In this document: piece by piece, positions 18,425 to 26,415 of the stretch | Numbering within the stretch: position 1 is the first letter of the stretch | Layout: every line of letters starts with the position of its first letter | Assembly: GCA_024234575.1 (NCBI GenBank) | Contig: JACKOB010000005.1 | Coordinates: 310,001-374,000, forward strand | Source of the DNA: Hahellaceae bacterium | Lineage (GTDB): Bacteria; Pseudomonadota; Gammaproteobacteria; Pseudomonadales; Oleiphilaceae | DNA: 64,000 bases | Direction: 5' to 3' | The notes under the pieces: model-generated | What the model was told of the DNA's origin: nothing | Databases searched by the model: none | The model's input: the letters and a program-made list of their open reading frames with translations, nothing else | Program-made: the position numbers and the translations under genes

Positions 18425-19354
18425 TCATGACAGAAGCACATTTTCAAGCTTACGTAGCAACTCTTCGCATGTGCCTTCGCCAGCTTTATCAAGATTAAGC
18501 TCCCGCCACTTTACCGCAGGAAGACTTTTCACGTTATCGAGGCTAAGCAAAGCCCAATCTGGTTGGCGGCTATAGAATGAGCGTAGGAATGCTTTATGGT
18601 TTTCTGGCATGTTATCGTTGACATCTTTAATGAGACGTTCTCTTGCAGCTATAAGGCTATCAAGTGGCGTGTCACCTACCGACATTCCGGCAAAGCTTTG
18701 CTCATAGTCCTGGGTGATATCCCGTAATACAGGGGCAAGTAGCGAGTGCGGGGAATGATCGTGGCTGATCAAATATACGATTATCGCTGTGCGCAGATCC
18801 TCGGTGATGCCTTCATTTTCAAAAAGCTGGTGAACGTCAAACAAATCTCTGGGGTGTTGCCGATCAAGGGCTGCCATGATCTTTCCTGCGTATAGGTCGG
18901 CAAATGACAAAACATTGATTTCTGCAAAACCAAAATTATCTTCAACCTGCTCACAAACAGCCATAAGCAAAGGATCATAAACGCAGCCTCTGAGCACTGG
19001 GGTAACTTCGATCTTGATTTGTACATGTTCCTTTGTGCGGATTATTAGTTTGGTGATTTCTTTTTGTGTGTTTGGCGCTGACTCGGTAACTTGAACATTG
19101 TTCTCCGATGCCTGAATCCTTTGTCGGATACGTTTCAATGCCGCATCAATTTCAGATAGTGACCGGCGACGATCCGCAATGGGCAGATAGGTCAGATCAA
19201 TGTCCACAGAAAGACGCGGCAGGTTTCGGATAAACAAATTAATCGCTGTACCACCCTTCAGTGCGAAACATTTTTCTTTGGCAACATGAGGCAGTGCCTT
19301 TACTAAAAGTGCTACTTGCTTCCGATATAGATCGTTAAAGGCCACGTTTATCAT
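18425..19354 (-). CDS. abiEii: AbiEii-type nucleotidyltransferase toxin
   Basis: A 309-residue protein of the AbiEii nucleotidyltransferase family, toxin of type IV abortive-infection systems. The nucleotidyltransferase signature is seen as ALKGGTAINLF (about residues 32-42) followed by LPRLSVDIDLTY (about 47-59, the DxD catalytic acids), and a later conserved ALDRQHPRDLFDVHQLF. The ATG directly abuts GGGAG, which is too close; a GTG three codons in (19343-19345) has better spacing, so the true start may be there. It overlaps the end of the upstream antitoxin gene. Members inactivate tRNA or other substrates by adding nucleotides in several systems; the target here is unknown. Confidence 0.87.
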   Translation of the reverse strand: MINVAFNDLYRKQVALLVKALPHVAKEKCFALKGGTAINLFIRNLPRLSVDIDLTYLPIADRRRSLSEIDAALKRIRQRIQASENNVQVTESAPNTQKEITKLIIRTKEHVQIKIEVTPVLRGCVYDPLLMAVCEQVEDNFGFAEINVLSFADLYAGKIMAALDRQHPRDLFDVHQLFENEGITEDLRTAIIVYLISHDHSPHSLLAPVLRDITQDYEQSFAGMSVGDTPLDSLIAARERLIKDVNDNMPENHKAFLRSFYSRQPDWALLSLDNVKSLPAVKWRELNLDKAGEGTCEELLRKLENVLLS

Positions 19355-20192
19355 CTCCCTGAATGAAATCTTGTGGTACGGTAATTTGGTAAACCGGATC
19401 AAGCTTACCCCCTCTAACCAACATGCGCTTACCACTGCCTAAATCTATATGGTCTCGCCCTATGCGCGTTAGCCACTGATGCTGATGGCGATCGGCAAAG
19501 AAAAAGAATAACCGTTTAACCTTTATGCTCTTTGTTTTCTCTAGCAAGGCTTGCATGCGGCGTGGACTGATATTGACTAGCCCTTCCATAATCACGTCCG
19601 CCATATGAAAGGTTTCGTCTTGCGGTAGCGCATCAAGCAGTTCAATGTAAGCGCGCTCAGGGGTGGACATAACCAATGGCCATTTCCATTGGCCCCAATG
19701 CGTAATGCGAAAACCACCGTCTAATACCGAACCTTCGACGCTTGGTGAATCCAACGATAGAGGCGTATCTATTGAAGTGGCGTTAGAAATCAGGCGTTGA
19801 CGATTATGAGTGATAAGCTGTTGATCAAGCGGCAACTTTAGAAGCCATGATGGCAGCTTGTCGTCGCTATAAAGGTGGATTTTCAGTTGGGTTTGAGGAA
19901 CGTAATGTGCGTAGCCCTGGAGTTCCAAGGCAGTGCGACCACCAACGGAGAGCGAATACCCCAAAAGCGTTTGCAGGGAGATAATCACCTGCTCCCAGCT
20001 TACTTTACCTCGTGGGCGACGAAATACACTGCGCGTAGGGCACTGCAACCAACCAGCAGAAACATACTGACTGCGCAAGGCGCGAGAGTAGCCATTGCGC
20101 TCCAGCCATGACGCGTCAACAAGCAATCCCTCAGGTAGAGCTTGTTCCAGCTTGTTTAATTTACTTCTATTTTGCACATTCATACTATACAT
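19335..20192 (-). CDS. abiEi: AbiEi-type antitoxin/regulator
   Basis: A 285-residue partner of the AbiEii toxin. The N-terminal part (LPEGLLVDASWLERNGYSRALRSQYVSAG) is a winged-helix region typical of AbiEi-family antitoxins, followed by GYSLSVGGRTALELQGYAHYV, the common core motif of the family. The C-terminal half would neutralise or autoregulate. The gene precedes and overlaps abiEii, the usual order. A strong palindrome lies 45-67 bases upstream of the start and half of it recurs over the start codon itself, in line with the known autoregulation of abiE operons by AbiEi. Confidence 0.85.
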   Translation of the reverse strand: MYSMNVQNRSKLNKLEQALPEGLLVDASWLERNGYSRALRSQYVSAGWLQCPTRSVFRRPRGKVSWEQVIISLQTLLGYSLSVGGRTALELQGYAHYVPQTQLKIHLYSDDKLPSWLLKLPLDQQLITHNRQRLISNATSIDTPLSLDSPSVEGSVLDGGFRITHWGQWKWPLVMSTPERAYIELLDALPQDETFHMADVIMEGLVNISPRRMQALLEKTKSIKVKRLFFFFADRHQHQWLTRIGRDHIDLGSGKRMLVRGGKLDPVYQITVPQDFIQGDDKRGL

Positions 20193-20236
20193 AATAGATT
20201 TTACTCAAACCGAAATCCAGTTTAGATGTTTAGCAA

Positions 20237-20259
20237 TATGTATAGTATATCTATACATA
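20237..20259. promoter_or_regulatory. Palindromic operator upstream of abiEi
   Basis: Nine-base perfect arms TATGTATAG and CTATACATA flank a five-base spacer (TATAT). A partial copy, ACTATACATA (20183-20192), covers the abiEi start codon. Two such inverted repeats are how AbiEi-type antitoxins are known to repress their own promoter, so this is a good candidate operator. Confidence 0.6.
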
Positions 20260-20396
20260 TATATTATTATCTAAACTTTCATATACTAATCTTGGAGCGC
20301 TTCGCTTTACATGGTGTGCCATTTTTTAACAATTATTGGTGGAATGAAAAAGGACGATTTTTTAGAACCAGCGCTTTCAAAAGGAAAGATATGAGT

Positions 20397-20414
20397 CAAA
20401 AGCGAACGTTTTTG
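20397..20414. repeat. Left 18-bp inverted repeat of a TA/secreted-protein segment
   Basis: CAAAAGCGAACGTTTTTG occurs here and, exactly inverted, at 22821-22838. The pair brackets 2.4 kb with the PIN toxin-antitoxin genes and a secreted protein. The repeat is itself an imperfect palindrome. Confidence 0.6.
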
Positions 20415-20495
20415 AAATCAGCAAAAAAGGAGCAAGGAGGTTAAAACGAATATTTTCATCGGCGACCAAATCTCTAGAGTTCGAGATGAATATTC

Positions 20496-20570
20496 AAAAG
20501 CCCTATCAGTTCAACACTGACAGGGCTTTTCTTATTGATCAGAAATAATTCAATCCGACTCCGTTAGATA
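20496..20570. repeat. 75-bp repeat element, copy A
   Basis: The element has a terminator-like hairpin (AAAAGCCC ... GGGCTTTT), a short spacer, then a tail AATTCAATCCGACTCCGTTAG. Copies with the same layout lie at 36143-36217 and 36822-36896, and tail-only copies at 21474-21501, 38041-38069 and 38296-38323. This copy lies just downstream of the antitoxin stop and may also end that transcript. Confidence 0.7.
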
Positions 20571-20589
20571 GCCTTGATTATTGCTTTGC

Positions 20590-20826
20590 CTATAGTTCAT
20601 CGCCTTTATCAGGAGTCGCATCCGGCACTTTGCTCATTGCTTTAAGAAAAGCATCTTTTGACCCAGACTTAGCTTTTTTCTCTAAATATTCTTCCGTCAA
20701 TAATGCAGACATCTTTTCTGCAACAGCCGAAGAAACAAATTGATTAATTGAAATACCATCATTCTTGGCTAATATTTTGACCTGTTCATGTAATGAGTCA
20801 GGCAATCTTAGACTTAACGTGCTCAT
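20590..20826 (-). CDS. Ribbon-helix-helix antitoxin
   Basis: A 78-residue protein starting MSTLSLRLPDSLHEQVKILA, a classic ribbon-helix-helix DNA-binding segment (beta strand TLSLRLP, helix SLHEQVKILAKNDG, helix ISINQFVSSAVAEKM). The charged C-terminal tail would bind and mask the toxin. The start codon overlaps the stop of the upstream PIN toxin gene (ATGA), so translation is coupled and the toxin comes first, opposite to the usual order. It is expected to autoregulate the pair. Confidence 0.8.
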   Translation of the reverse strand: MSTLSLRLPDSLHEQVKILAKNDGISINQFVSSAVAEKMSALLTEEYLEKKAKSGSKDAFLKAMSKVPDATPDKGDEL

Positions 20827-21251
20827 TTCAAAATACCCCTGTCTATTAGAAACTGCTTTGGCCCTAGAACTTGAATCCCGAATTTTTCAACACCCTTAAA
20901 ATCTTTAATATTATGGGTGATGATAAATTCACTATTTGACTCAACTGCCACCTCAAGCACCAAATCATCTTTTGGGTCTTTCAGAAATGGCCGCCACAGG
21001 AAATATATACTCCGCGCTCTCGATTTGCTCAATATGAAATTTAGAATATCGTCAATTTCTTTTGCCGTAAGATGATCAGCTATACTTGGCCTTTTTATAA
21101 CCGACTCATACTCCAGGAAAAGAGGCACTGATATATTTGGTGTGTATATATCGTCGATCAGCAAGGCCAATAATTTATATGAAGCGCCGCGATTTGAGCG
21201 AAGCGCAGAAACCAAAATGTTAGTATCTAAAACGACGTTTAAGCTATTCAT
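20823..21251 (-). CDS. PIN-domain toxin, COG1569 type
   Basis: A 142-residue PIN ribonuclease-fold protein. The first acidic motif is VVLDTNILVSALRSNRG (D9 and N11 of the PIN active site), and a second acidic cluster is DPKDDLVLEVAVES, ending with IITHNIKDFKGVEKFGIQVL, typical of the 'putative toxin component, PIN family'. I took the ATG at MNSLNVVLDT; a 41-codon upstream extension is not protein-like. No strong ribosome site is seen, but a palindrome (GGTATT-N6-AATACC, 21255-21272) lies immediately upstream and could be the autoregulatory site. Toxin gene precedes antitoxin gene. Confidence 0.82.
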   Translation of the reverse strand: MNSLNVVLDTNILVSALRSNRGASYKLLALLIDDIYTPNISVPLFLEYESVIKRPSIADHLTAKEIDDILNFILSKSRARSIYFLWRPFLKDPKDDLVLEVAVESNSEFIITHNIKDFKGVEKFGIQVLGPKQFLIDRGILK

Positions 21252-21254
21252 TAT

Positions 21255-21272
21255 GGTATTATATGCAATACC
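21255..21272. promoter_or_regulatory. Palindrome in front of PIN toxin gene
   Basis: Perfect six-base arms GGTATT and AATACC with a six-base AT-rich spacer lie four bases before the toxin start codon. Its position suits repression by the RHH antitoxin and could also overlap the ribosome-binding region. Confidence 0.45.
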
Positions 21273-21402
21273 AACTCTTAAGAGCAAGGTTTTCAAATCT
21301 TCATTGCATCTGGTCGCAAAAAAAGCAGATGCAAAAATCGCCGACATCATTTGATGTTCAAGTGATCGACTCATTTATAAACCCCGGTATCGAGAGAGAC
21401 AA

Positions 21403-21427
21403 ATAACGCATAAACGAGTGGCATTAA
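21403..21427. repeat. Left 25-bp direct repeat flanking secreted-protein gene
   Basis: ATAACGCATAAACGAGTGGC followed by ATTAA matches 22768-22792 at 22 of 25 positions in the same orientation. The two copies flank the secreted-protein gene. Confidence 0.5.
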
Positions 21428-21473
21428 TGCTAAAGTTGGCCACTTTATAGAAAAGTAAAAGGGACAGTTTGAA

Positions 21474-21501
21474 AGATAATTCAATCCGATCCCGTTAGCT
21501 C
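21474..21501. repeat. Partial copy of the repeat tail, copy D
   Basis: AGATAATTCAATCCGATCCC followed by GTTAGCTC repeats the tail of copy A at 20541-20570 without its hairpin. A sequence AAAAGGGACAG just upstream (21456-21467) resembles REP-associated remnants. Copies A and D lie on either side of the PIN toxin-antitoxin pair. Confidence 0.6.
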
Positions 21502-21639
21502 AATATGTGAATATTGTAATAAATCGCAACAGTATCTTACTTTATTACAACGGATTTCATTTTGAGATAATGACAATATGCCGGTTTATTAATCTGTATC
21601 GTGATGGAAAATTGCGGTCGCTTCTGAGAAAAATCATCT

Positions 21640-22614
21640 ATGTTGAAACTATTCTGGTTAGTTTTAGTTTTGCTATGTACTTTTCAAACTCGGGCCGATG
21701 ACCTTGAGGTTTCGAACAGCTTGTTTGAGTGGGCCGAGAAGAACTTCCCTGAATATTTCAGCCCGGCTGGATCTGAAACGTTTGCAGCGGACGTATTCTA
21801 CGCGAGATATTATGAAGATACCGGCATTTACCTCGGAACAAATAATGGGAATGTTTACGCACTTGGGGATGTTTTCGGCGGATATATCCATGCGGGTAAA
21901 ATAAGTGATTTTATTGATCCAGGCGACAACTTAGGTAGTGTTATCCTCAACCAGGAATACACGTTAACCAATGAGTATGACTTATATGTAAATGTTCCAA
22001 TTGCTGTCCCTGGAAAGTATGTATTTACTACTACAAACCACGATTCTAGTAGCTCACTGATATATACAAAAATTTACCATAATGAAGAATTACTAAATGT
22101 GAAGACCTCTTGGCTTTCAACAAATCATGTAGGCGCATATCAGGTAGACATTAGCGAGGCGGGAACCTACACCATTAAAATTACTGGACAGGCGAAAAGT
22201 TTTTATCGCTTCAATCTAAGCGTCCTGTCTGTGCAGTTGCTCGCACAAGATGACACAACCTTTGAACCAAACGAATCTCAATGGATTAGTTACCCCATAC
22301 AATCAGGAGCAACATATTCTTCTTCGATTCGCCCGTACGACATTAATGACTGGTATGTTGTCGATGTTCAAGCTGGGGAAGAGTTATTGCTTGATATTTA
22401 CAACAATACAGAAAGTGCCAACACGATATTTGTCACTATCTATGATGAATTGGGCCCACTTCAAAATAAAACGATTGTAAGCAGAAATGGGTCAAAAACT
22501 ATAAGTTATACCGCGACTAAAGATAGTAAGATTTACGTCAAAATCGAAGGTTCAAGCGTATCTTACACTAGCTATCAATATACTTTAACGCCAACGACAT
22601 TCAGTTCACCCTAA
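21640..22614 (+). CDS. Secreted protein with N-terminal LFEWAE-type domain and C-terminal PPC-like domain
   Basis: A 324-residue protein with a signal peptide (hydrophobic LKLFWLVLVLLCTFQ, cleavage near TRADD). Residues about 25-90 hold a recurrent secreted-protein domain with NSLFEWAEKNFPEYF and YYEDTGIYLGTNNGNVYALG, seen in many proteobacterial exported proteins of unknown role. The rest resembles beta-sandwich bacterial pre-peptidase C-terminal domains (DDTTFEPNESQWI; DINDWYVVDVQAGEELLLDI). No catalytic motif is visible. Codon use looks more AT-rich than neighbours, and it lies between direct repeats, so it may be acquired. The start lacks a clear ribosome site. Confidence 0.75.
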   Translation: MLKLFWLVLVLLCTFQTRADDLEVSNSLFEWAEKNFPEYFSPAGSETFAADVFYARYYEDTGIYLGTNNGNVYALGDVFGGYIHAGKISDFIDPGDNLGSVILNQEYTLTNEYDLYVNVPIAVPGKYVFTTTNHDSSSSLIYTKIYHNEELLNVKTSWLSTNHVGAYQVDISEAGTYTIKITGQAKSFYRFNLSVLSVQLLAQDDTTFEPNESQWISYPIQSGATYSSSIRPYDINDWYVVDVQAGEELLLDIYNNTESANTIFVTIYDELGPLQNKTIVSRNGSKTISYTATKDSKIYVKIEGSSVSYTSYQYTLTPTTFSSP

Positions 22615-22767
22615 CGGCACGCCATGTCGCATCACCCCCTCCTGAGCTATAAGGGGGGGGGGGTTTGAGTTGAACTATAAGCACAAGCAGCGTTCTTTCC
22701 TGCCTACAATCGTTGCAACAACGTGTGTACTCTGGCCAACCCCAACCGGACACCTTGATGATGATTC

Positions 22768-22792
22768 ATAACGCAAAAACGAGCGGTATTAA
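22768..22792. repeat. Right 25-bp direct repeat
   Basis: ATAACGCAAAAACGAGCGG followed by TATTAA matches 21403-21427 with three substitutions, same orientation. Confidence 0.5.
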
Positions 22793-22820
22793 GCCTTAAC
22801 CTAGCTAATTTCCAGAAAAC

Positions 22821-22838
22821 CAAAAACGTTCGCTTTTG
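22821..22838. repeat. Right 18-bp inverted repeat
   Basis: CAAAAACGTTCGCTTTTG is the exact reverse complement of 20397-20414. The GAG trinucleotide just outside both copies is also shared, offset by one base. Confidence 0.6.
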
Positions 22839-23040
22839 CTCAAAAGCCTTCCAATTTTATCCCACATAAAGATGCCGGCTTAAATTCTTAACCTGCAATA
22901 TAGTGAACAACGCTATTCACCCCAGTGCCCCGCCCTAGCCAAAATAAAAATTAATGCTATTTTTCTTGGAAACCTCTCAGGGTTAAGCTAGTTTCACTCA
23001 AAGACTGGCGTTTTCTCGTAAACCAATGAGGTAGCCGTGC

Positions 23041-24123
23041 ATGGACAAGCAGAACACCGATGCTGCAACGGGAAGTATAGAAGCATCAAGGGAGAATATT
23101 ACACTACTGGCTGACGCACTTGGCTGGTCGCAGGTTGAGTATGAACGTGCGTTAGCACTAGCGGGTAGTAAACCTTCGGCGGCAGGTTTTCTTCGCCGCA
23201 CTATTAGCATGGCGCAAATTAACGGTGTGCTTTTTATTCTGGCGGGCATCGCCTTATTCTTTGCCTTTAATTGGGCGTCAATGTCTCATTATATGAAGCT
23301 GGGGCTGTTGCAATGTGCGGTTATCGGCGCTGTAGTCTTTGCAGCTGTTGCTGGATTACGCAGCGCCTTCGGCAAATTTGCACTATTTTCCGCGTCATTT
23401 CTTACGGGTGTTTTTCTGGCAATTATCGGGCAAACCTACCAGACCGGCGCAGATCCCTACGAGCTGTTTCTTGCCTGGGCAGCGCTTATTACCCCTTGGG
23501 TTATCGTGGGCCGACAAGCGGCACTTTGGCTGCTGTGGATGTGCCTTATCAATTTGACGCTGCTGTTGTACTGGACCGAAATTATCGCCCCCAGCAATGA
23601 TCAGATCAGTATTTTTGGGCCGCTCTTTGCGCTGATGTTCAGCACGGCCAATACCACCCTGGCGCTTTTTTTAAGTGTGCTCAATGCAGTTTTTCTGCTG
23701 GCCTGGGAGGTTTGTACTTCACCCAAACGACAATGGATGCAGGTAAGCTGGCTACGTCGCACCCTTAGTTGGCTGATTATATTTAGCCTTACCTTACCAA
23801 CCCTTTTGCTCGTGCTGGGAACCGCGTGGCGAACAACGGACGCCACTACGGTTTACGTTATTCCCACGTATCTGATCAGTAACGCCCTGCTGCTATGGTT
23901 TTACCAAACGCGGCGCATTGATATTGTCGTGCTCGCGCTGGTAGCGCTCAGTGCCACACTGGTGTTCAATGCAGCGCTGGCACGCGTTATTGGTGGAAGT
24001 GCAGCAACCTTACTCTTCATGGCCCTTTTGCTGGTGGGGCAAATGGCATTGTTATCGAATTGGTTAAAGCAAGTGCATCAAAAATCCAAAACGGCACAAG
24101 AAGGGGCGCCTCATGACAATTGA
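23041..24123 (+). CDS. DUF2157 domain membrane protein
   Basis: A 360-residue polytopic membrane protein. The soluble N-terminus (about residues 1-55) is followed by about ten hydrophobic helices; INGVLFILAGIALFFAFNWA and FLTGVFLAIIGQTYQTGADPYELF are typical of DUF2157. The family is always uncharacterised and typically precedes a DUF4401 and a GDYXXLXY gene, as here. The ATG follows GAGG at good spacing. Its last ten bases overlap the start of the next gene, so the three proteins are very likely made together and may form a membrane complex. Confidence 0.85.
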   Translation: MDKQNTDAATGSIEASRENITLLADALGWSQVEYERALALAGSKPSAAGFLRRTISMAQINGVLFILAGIALFFAFNWASMSHYMKLGLLQCAVIGAVVFAAVAGLRSAFGKFALFSASFLTGVFLAIIGQTYQTGADPYELFLAWAALITPWVIVGRQAALWLLWMCLINLTLLLYWTEIIAPSNDQISIFGPLFALMFSTANTTLALFLSVLNAVFLLAWEVCTSPKRQWMQVSWLRRTLSWLIIFSLTLPTLLLVLGTAWRTTDATTVYVIPTYLISNALLLWFYQTRRIDIVVLALVALSATLVFNAALARVIGGSAATLLFMALLLVGQMALLSNWLKQVHQKSKTAQEGAPHDN

Positions 24124-25282
24124 TGAGCTGGTAAAGGCGCTGTGCCAAGACACAAATAACACCCCGCAACCTGACTTGGCATTGTTAGAGAGCAACCTTT
24201 TCGATACTGATCGGCCACACTGGTTTTCTCGGGTTGTCACCGGTTTTGGTGCCTGGCTAAGCAGCTGGCTGATGATTGGCTTTTTTGTTGCCAGTACATT
24301 TTGGCTATCGACAGAAAGCTACAGCATTATCGGACTCGTGTTTATGGTGGGTGCGACACTTCTGCAACATAAGCAAGCTTCAAAAAAACAACAGAGCAGC
24401 TTTATCGATCAGTTTGCCCTGTCTACGGCGCTGGCAGGGCAAGGATTGATTATTACAGGTATTATTCAGAACTTTAGCGGCAATGACTTCGTTGCTGGCT
24501 TGTGCATGGTCGTGTTTATCAACAGCATTATGGTATTTCTCTACCCCGACAAAACCCACCGTTTTTTGTCGATGTGCTTTATTACTGTGGCGCTCACCGG
24601 CATGATATACAAGTATGAGCAACAACAGCTGCTTGCCTTACTCACGGCTTTTTATACACTTTTGGGCTGTGTGTGTGCCGTCGCACAAGATCAGGTATCG
24701 CAAGCGAAGTGGTACCGATTGTTTACACCCGTCTGCGCCGGACTATTTGCCTCCGCGCTGGGCCTGTGTGTGTTGTCGGCTATTTATGTGCTGCCAGAGA
24801 TTGTCGACGACTTCAATTTTTACCCCACCCCCTGGGTGGCAACCGTATCTGCAACAGCGCTCTTGTCAGGCTACCTCTGGCGAATCTTGCACCTCTCTGC
24901 CAGTGTCTCCTCCTCCGTTGAACATGCACACTTTGCCAGCCATGACGGGCAGCTTACACTGATGGGAAAATCAGTATTGCTGGTAATAATCAGTTTACTG
25001 GGGTTACTAACGCTGTCTGCACCCGGCATTGTATTGTCAGCATTAGTCATCACCATCGGCTATTTTCATAACAGCAAAGGCTATCTGGCTCTCGGACTGG
25101 TTGGCTACCTTTTGTTTTTTTCATTTTACCTATATGGCATAGGTATCTCGATGCTCGCTAAATCGATCACACTGACCAGTGCCGGTGTCCTTCTTCTTGC
25201 TGCGGCCAGCTGGATGGCGCGCACTCGACACCAATTAATTAATGCTTCTGCCAGCGAGGTCAATGATGTTTCACCGCACTAG
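24113..25282 (+). CDS. DUF4401 domain membrane protein
   Basis: A 389-residue polytopic membrane protein of the DUF4401 family. A short cytosolic start (MTIDELVKALCQDTN) is followed by about ten membrane helices, including SWLMIGFFVASTFWL and GQGLIITGIIQNFSGND, which is the family's glycine/asparagine segment. It overlaps both neighbours (10 and 17 bases), consistent with translational coupling. Function is unknown; the conserved trio suggests a stress-related or transport role, but the sequence shows no catalytic residues. Confidence 0.85.
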   Translation: MTIDELVKALCQDTNNTPQPDLALLESNLFDTDRPHWFSRVVTGFGAWLSSWLMIGFFVASTFWLSTESYSIIGLVFMVGATLLQHKQASKKQQSSFIDQFALSTALAGQGLIITGIIQNFSGNDFVAGLCMVVFINSIMVFLYPDKTHRFLSMCFITVALTGMIYKYEQQQLLALLTAFYTLLGCVCAVAQDQVSQAKWYRLFTPVCAGLFASALGLCVLSAIYVLPEIVDDFNFYPTPWVATVSATALLSGYLWRILHLSASVSSSVEHAHFASHDGQLTLMGKSVLLVIISLLGLLTLSAPGIVLSALVITIGYFHNSKGYLALGLVGYLLFFSFYLYGIGISMLAKSITLTSAGVLLLAAASWMARTRHQLINASASEVNDVSPH

Positions 25283-25826
25283 CCGCAACACTGCTGCAGA
25301 AAAATTTCATCCCTACCAAAAGCTCATACTTTGGCTGGGCCTGCTGATTATTATGGTTGCGGGCAATTGGGCGATTTATCAAAAAGAAAGCATCCTCAGC
25401 GAAGGGCAGTCAGTTTTATTGCCGTTACTGCCGCGAGACCCACGATCACTGCTTCAGGGTGATTATATGCAACTACGATTGCAACTATCGCAAGACATCG
25501 CCTATCAACTAAAACAAGGCGGGGAGTCAGCGCTGCAGGCTGAAGACGGCTTGGTAGCCATCACCATCGATGAGCATAATGTGGGTCAATTTTCCGCGCT
25601 TGTTACCAAAGAGCATGTTGAAGATCTTGAGCAACCTTTTCTTCGCTATCGCAAACGCGGCGACAACTACCGTATTGCCAGTGATGCTTTTTTCTTTGAG
25701 GAAGGAACAGGGGCATTTTTTGCCCAGGCACGCTATGCGGAAGTAAAATTTAATCGGCACGGCGATGCACTCATCACCCATCTTTATGATGCCGACCTGA
25801 AGCGTTTAGCTGGCCCAGCTCGATGA
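25266..25826 (+). CDS. GDYXXLXY domain protein, membrane-anchored
   Basis: A 186-residue protein with one N-terminal membrane helix (LILWLGLLIIMVAGNWAIY, about residues 17-36) and a periplasmic domain containing LLQGDYMQLRLQL, the motif that names the GDYXXLXY family. Two adjacent ATGs exist; the second is six bases after GAGG and is preferred. It ends the DUF2157-DUF4401-GDYXXLXY operon and overlaps the previous gene. The family is thought to be part of a membrane complex of unknown function. Confidence 0.85.
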   Translation: MFHRTSRNTAAEKFHPYQKLILWLGLLIIMVAGNWAIYQKESILSEGQSVLLPLLPRDPRSLLQGDYMQLRLQLSQDIAYQLKQGGESALQAEDGLVAITIDEHNVGQFSALVTKEHVEDLEQPFLRYRKRGDNYRIASDAFFFEEGTGAFFAQARYAEVKFNRHGDALITHLYDADLKRLAGPAR

Positions 25827-25926
25827 AGTCATTCGTCAAGAAAACCTAGACTCAAGCAAAGTGCTGGTGAGATCTTAAGCTACAATCTATAGTTATTCTG
25901 AATTCATCAGCCAGAAGGATCATCAC

Positions 25927-26340
25927 TTGAGCATCAGCGCAAGACAGATCATGTTAGTTCAGGAGAGCTTTGCCAAAGTCGCCCCAATCTCTGAAAAAGC
26001 CGCTGAAATTTTCTACAAACGCCTGTTCGAGTATGATCCTGCGCTAAAACCGCTGTTTAAAAGCGGCATCAAAGCACAGGGAAAGATGTTGATGAGCGCC
26101 CTCACCATGTCTGTCGACAGCCTGAGCAACTTGAATGCGCTGATTCCTGAATTAGAGAAATTAGCCCAACGCCATGTGAAATATGGCGTCAAACCGGAAG
26201 ACTACACACCAGTTGGCAATGCGCTGCTATATACGCTTAAACAGGGACTTGGAGATGACTTCACCCCTGAAGTGAGGAAAGCCTGGGTGGATACCTTTCG
26301 ACTCATGGCAACGGTGATGAAAAAGCATGCCTATGGCTGA
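25927..26340 (+). CDS. Single-domain bacterial globin
   Basis: A 137-residue globin of the Vitreoscilla haemoglobin/flavohaemoglobin N-domain type. The proximal haem ligand is H83 in LAQRHVKYGVKPEDY, with a conserved Pro/Phe CD region (FEYDPALKPLFKS) and a Gln near the distal position (KAQGKML). The start is TTG, eight bases after AAGGA (25914-25918); an internal ATG at residue 9 would cut helix A. Such globins bind oxygen or nitric oxide and support respiration or NO detoxification under low oxygen. The gene stands alone. Confidence 0.88.
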   Translation: MSISARQIMLVQESFAKVAPISEKAAEIFYKRLFEYDPALKPLFKSGIKAQGKMLMSALTMSVDSLSNLNALIPELEKLAQRHVKYGVKPEDYTPVGNALLYTLKQGLGDDFTPEVRKAWVDTFRLMATVMKKHAYG

Positions 26341-26376
26341 TAAGTGATTGAGCGATTATTTTAGACCTGGCAAGTA

Positions 26377-26405
26377 CCCCATTGCCTGCATAACAAGCAA
26401 CGGGG
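26377..26405. terminator. Hairpin between convergent globin and rapA genes
   Basis: CCCCATTGC (26377-26385) pairs with GCAACGGGG (26397-26405) with one G-T wobble. It lies 37 bases after the globin stop and 11 before the rapA stop. No long T tract is present on either side. Confidence 0.4.
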
Positions 26406-26415
26406 CACCCTCAAA

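Larger units (their letters stand above)
22615..23040. other. Gene-free stretch with repeats and an 11-G tract
   Basis: This 426-base gap holds a C-run/G-run hairpin (ACCCCC near 22634-22639 and G11 at 22653-22663), the right direct repeat (22768-22792) and the right 18-bp inverted repeat (22821-22838). GAGG at 23030-23033 is the ribosome site for the next gene. No reading frame here looks like a protein. Confidence 0.6.

Noticed and set aside
20226-20444. A 72-codon plus-strand frame upstream of the PIN pair
   Set aside because: It runs through the abiE operator and the 18-bp repeat, has a low-complexity AT-rich sequence and no ribosome site.
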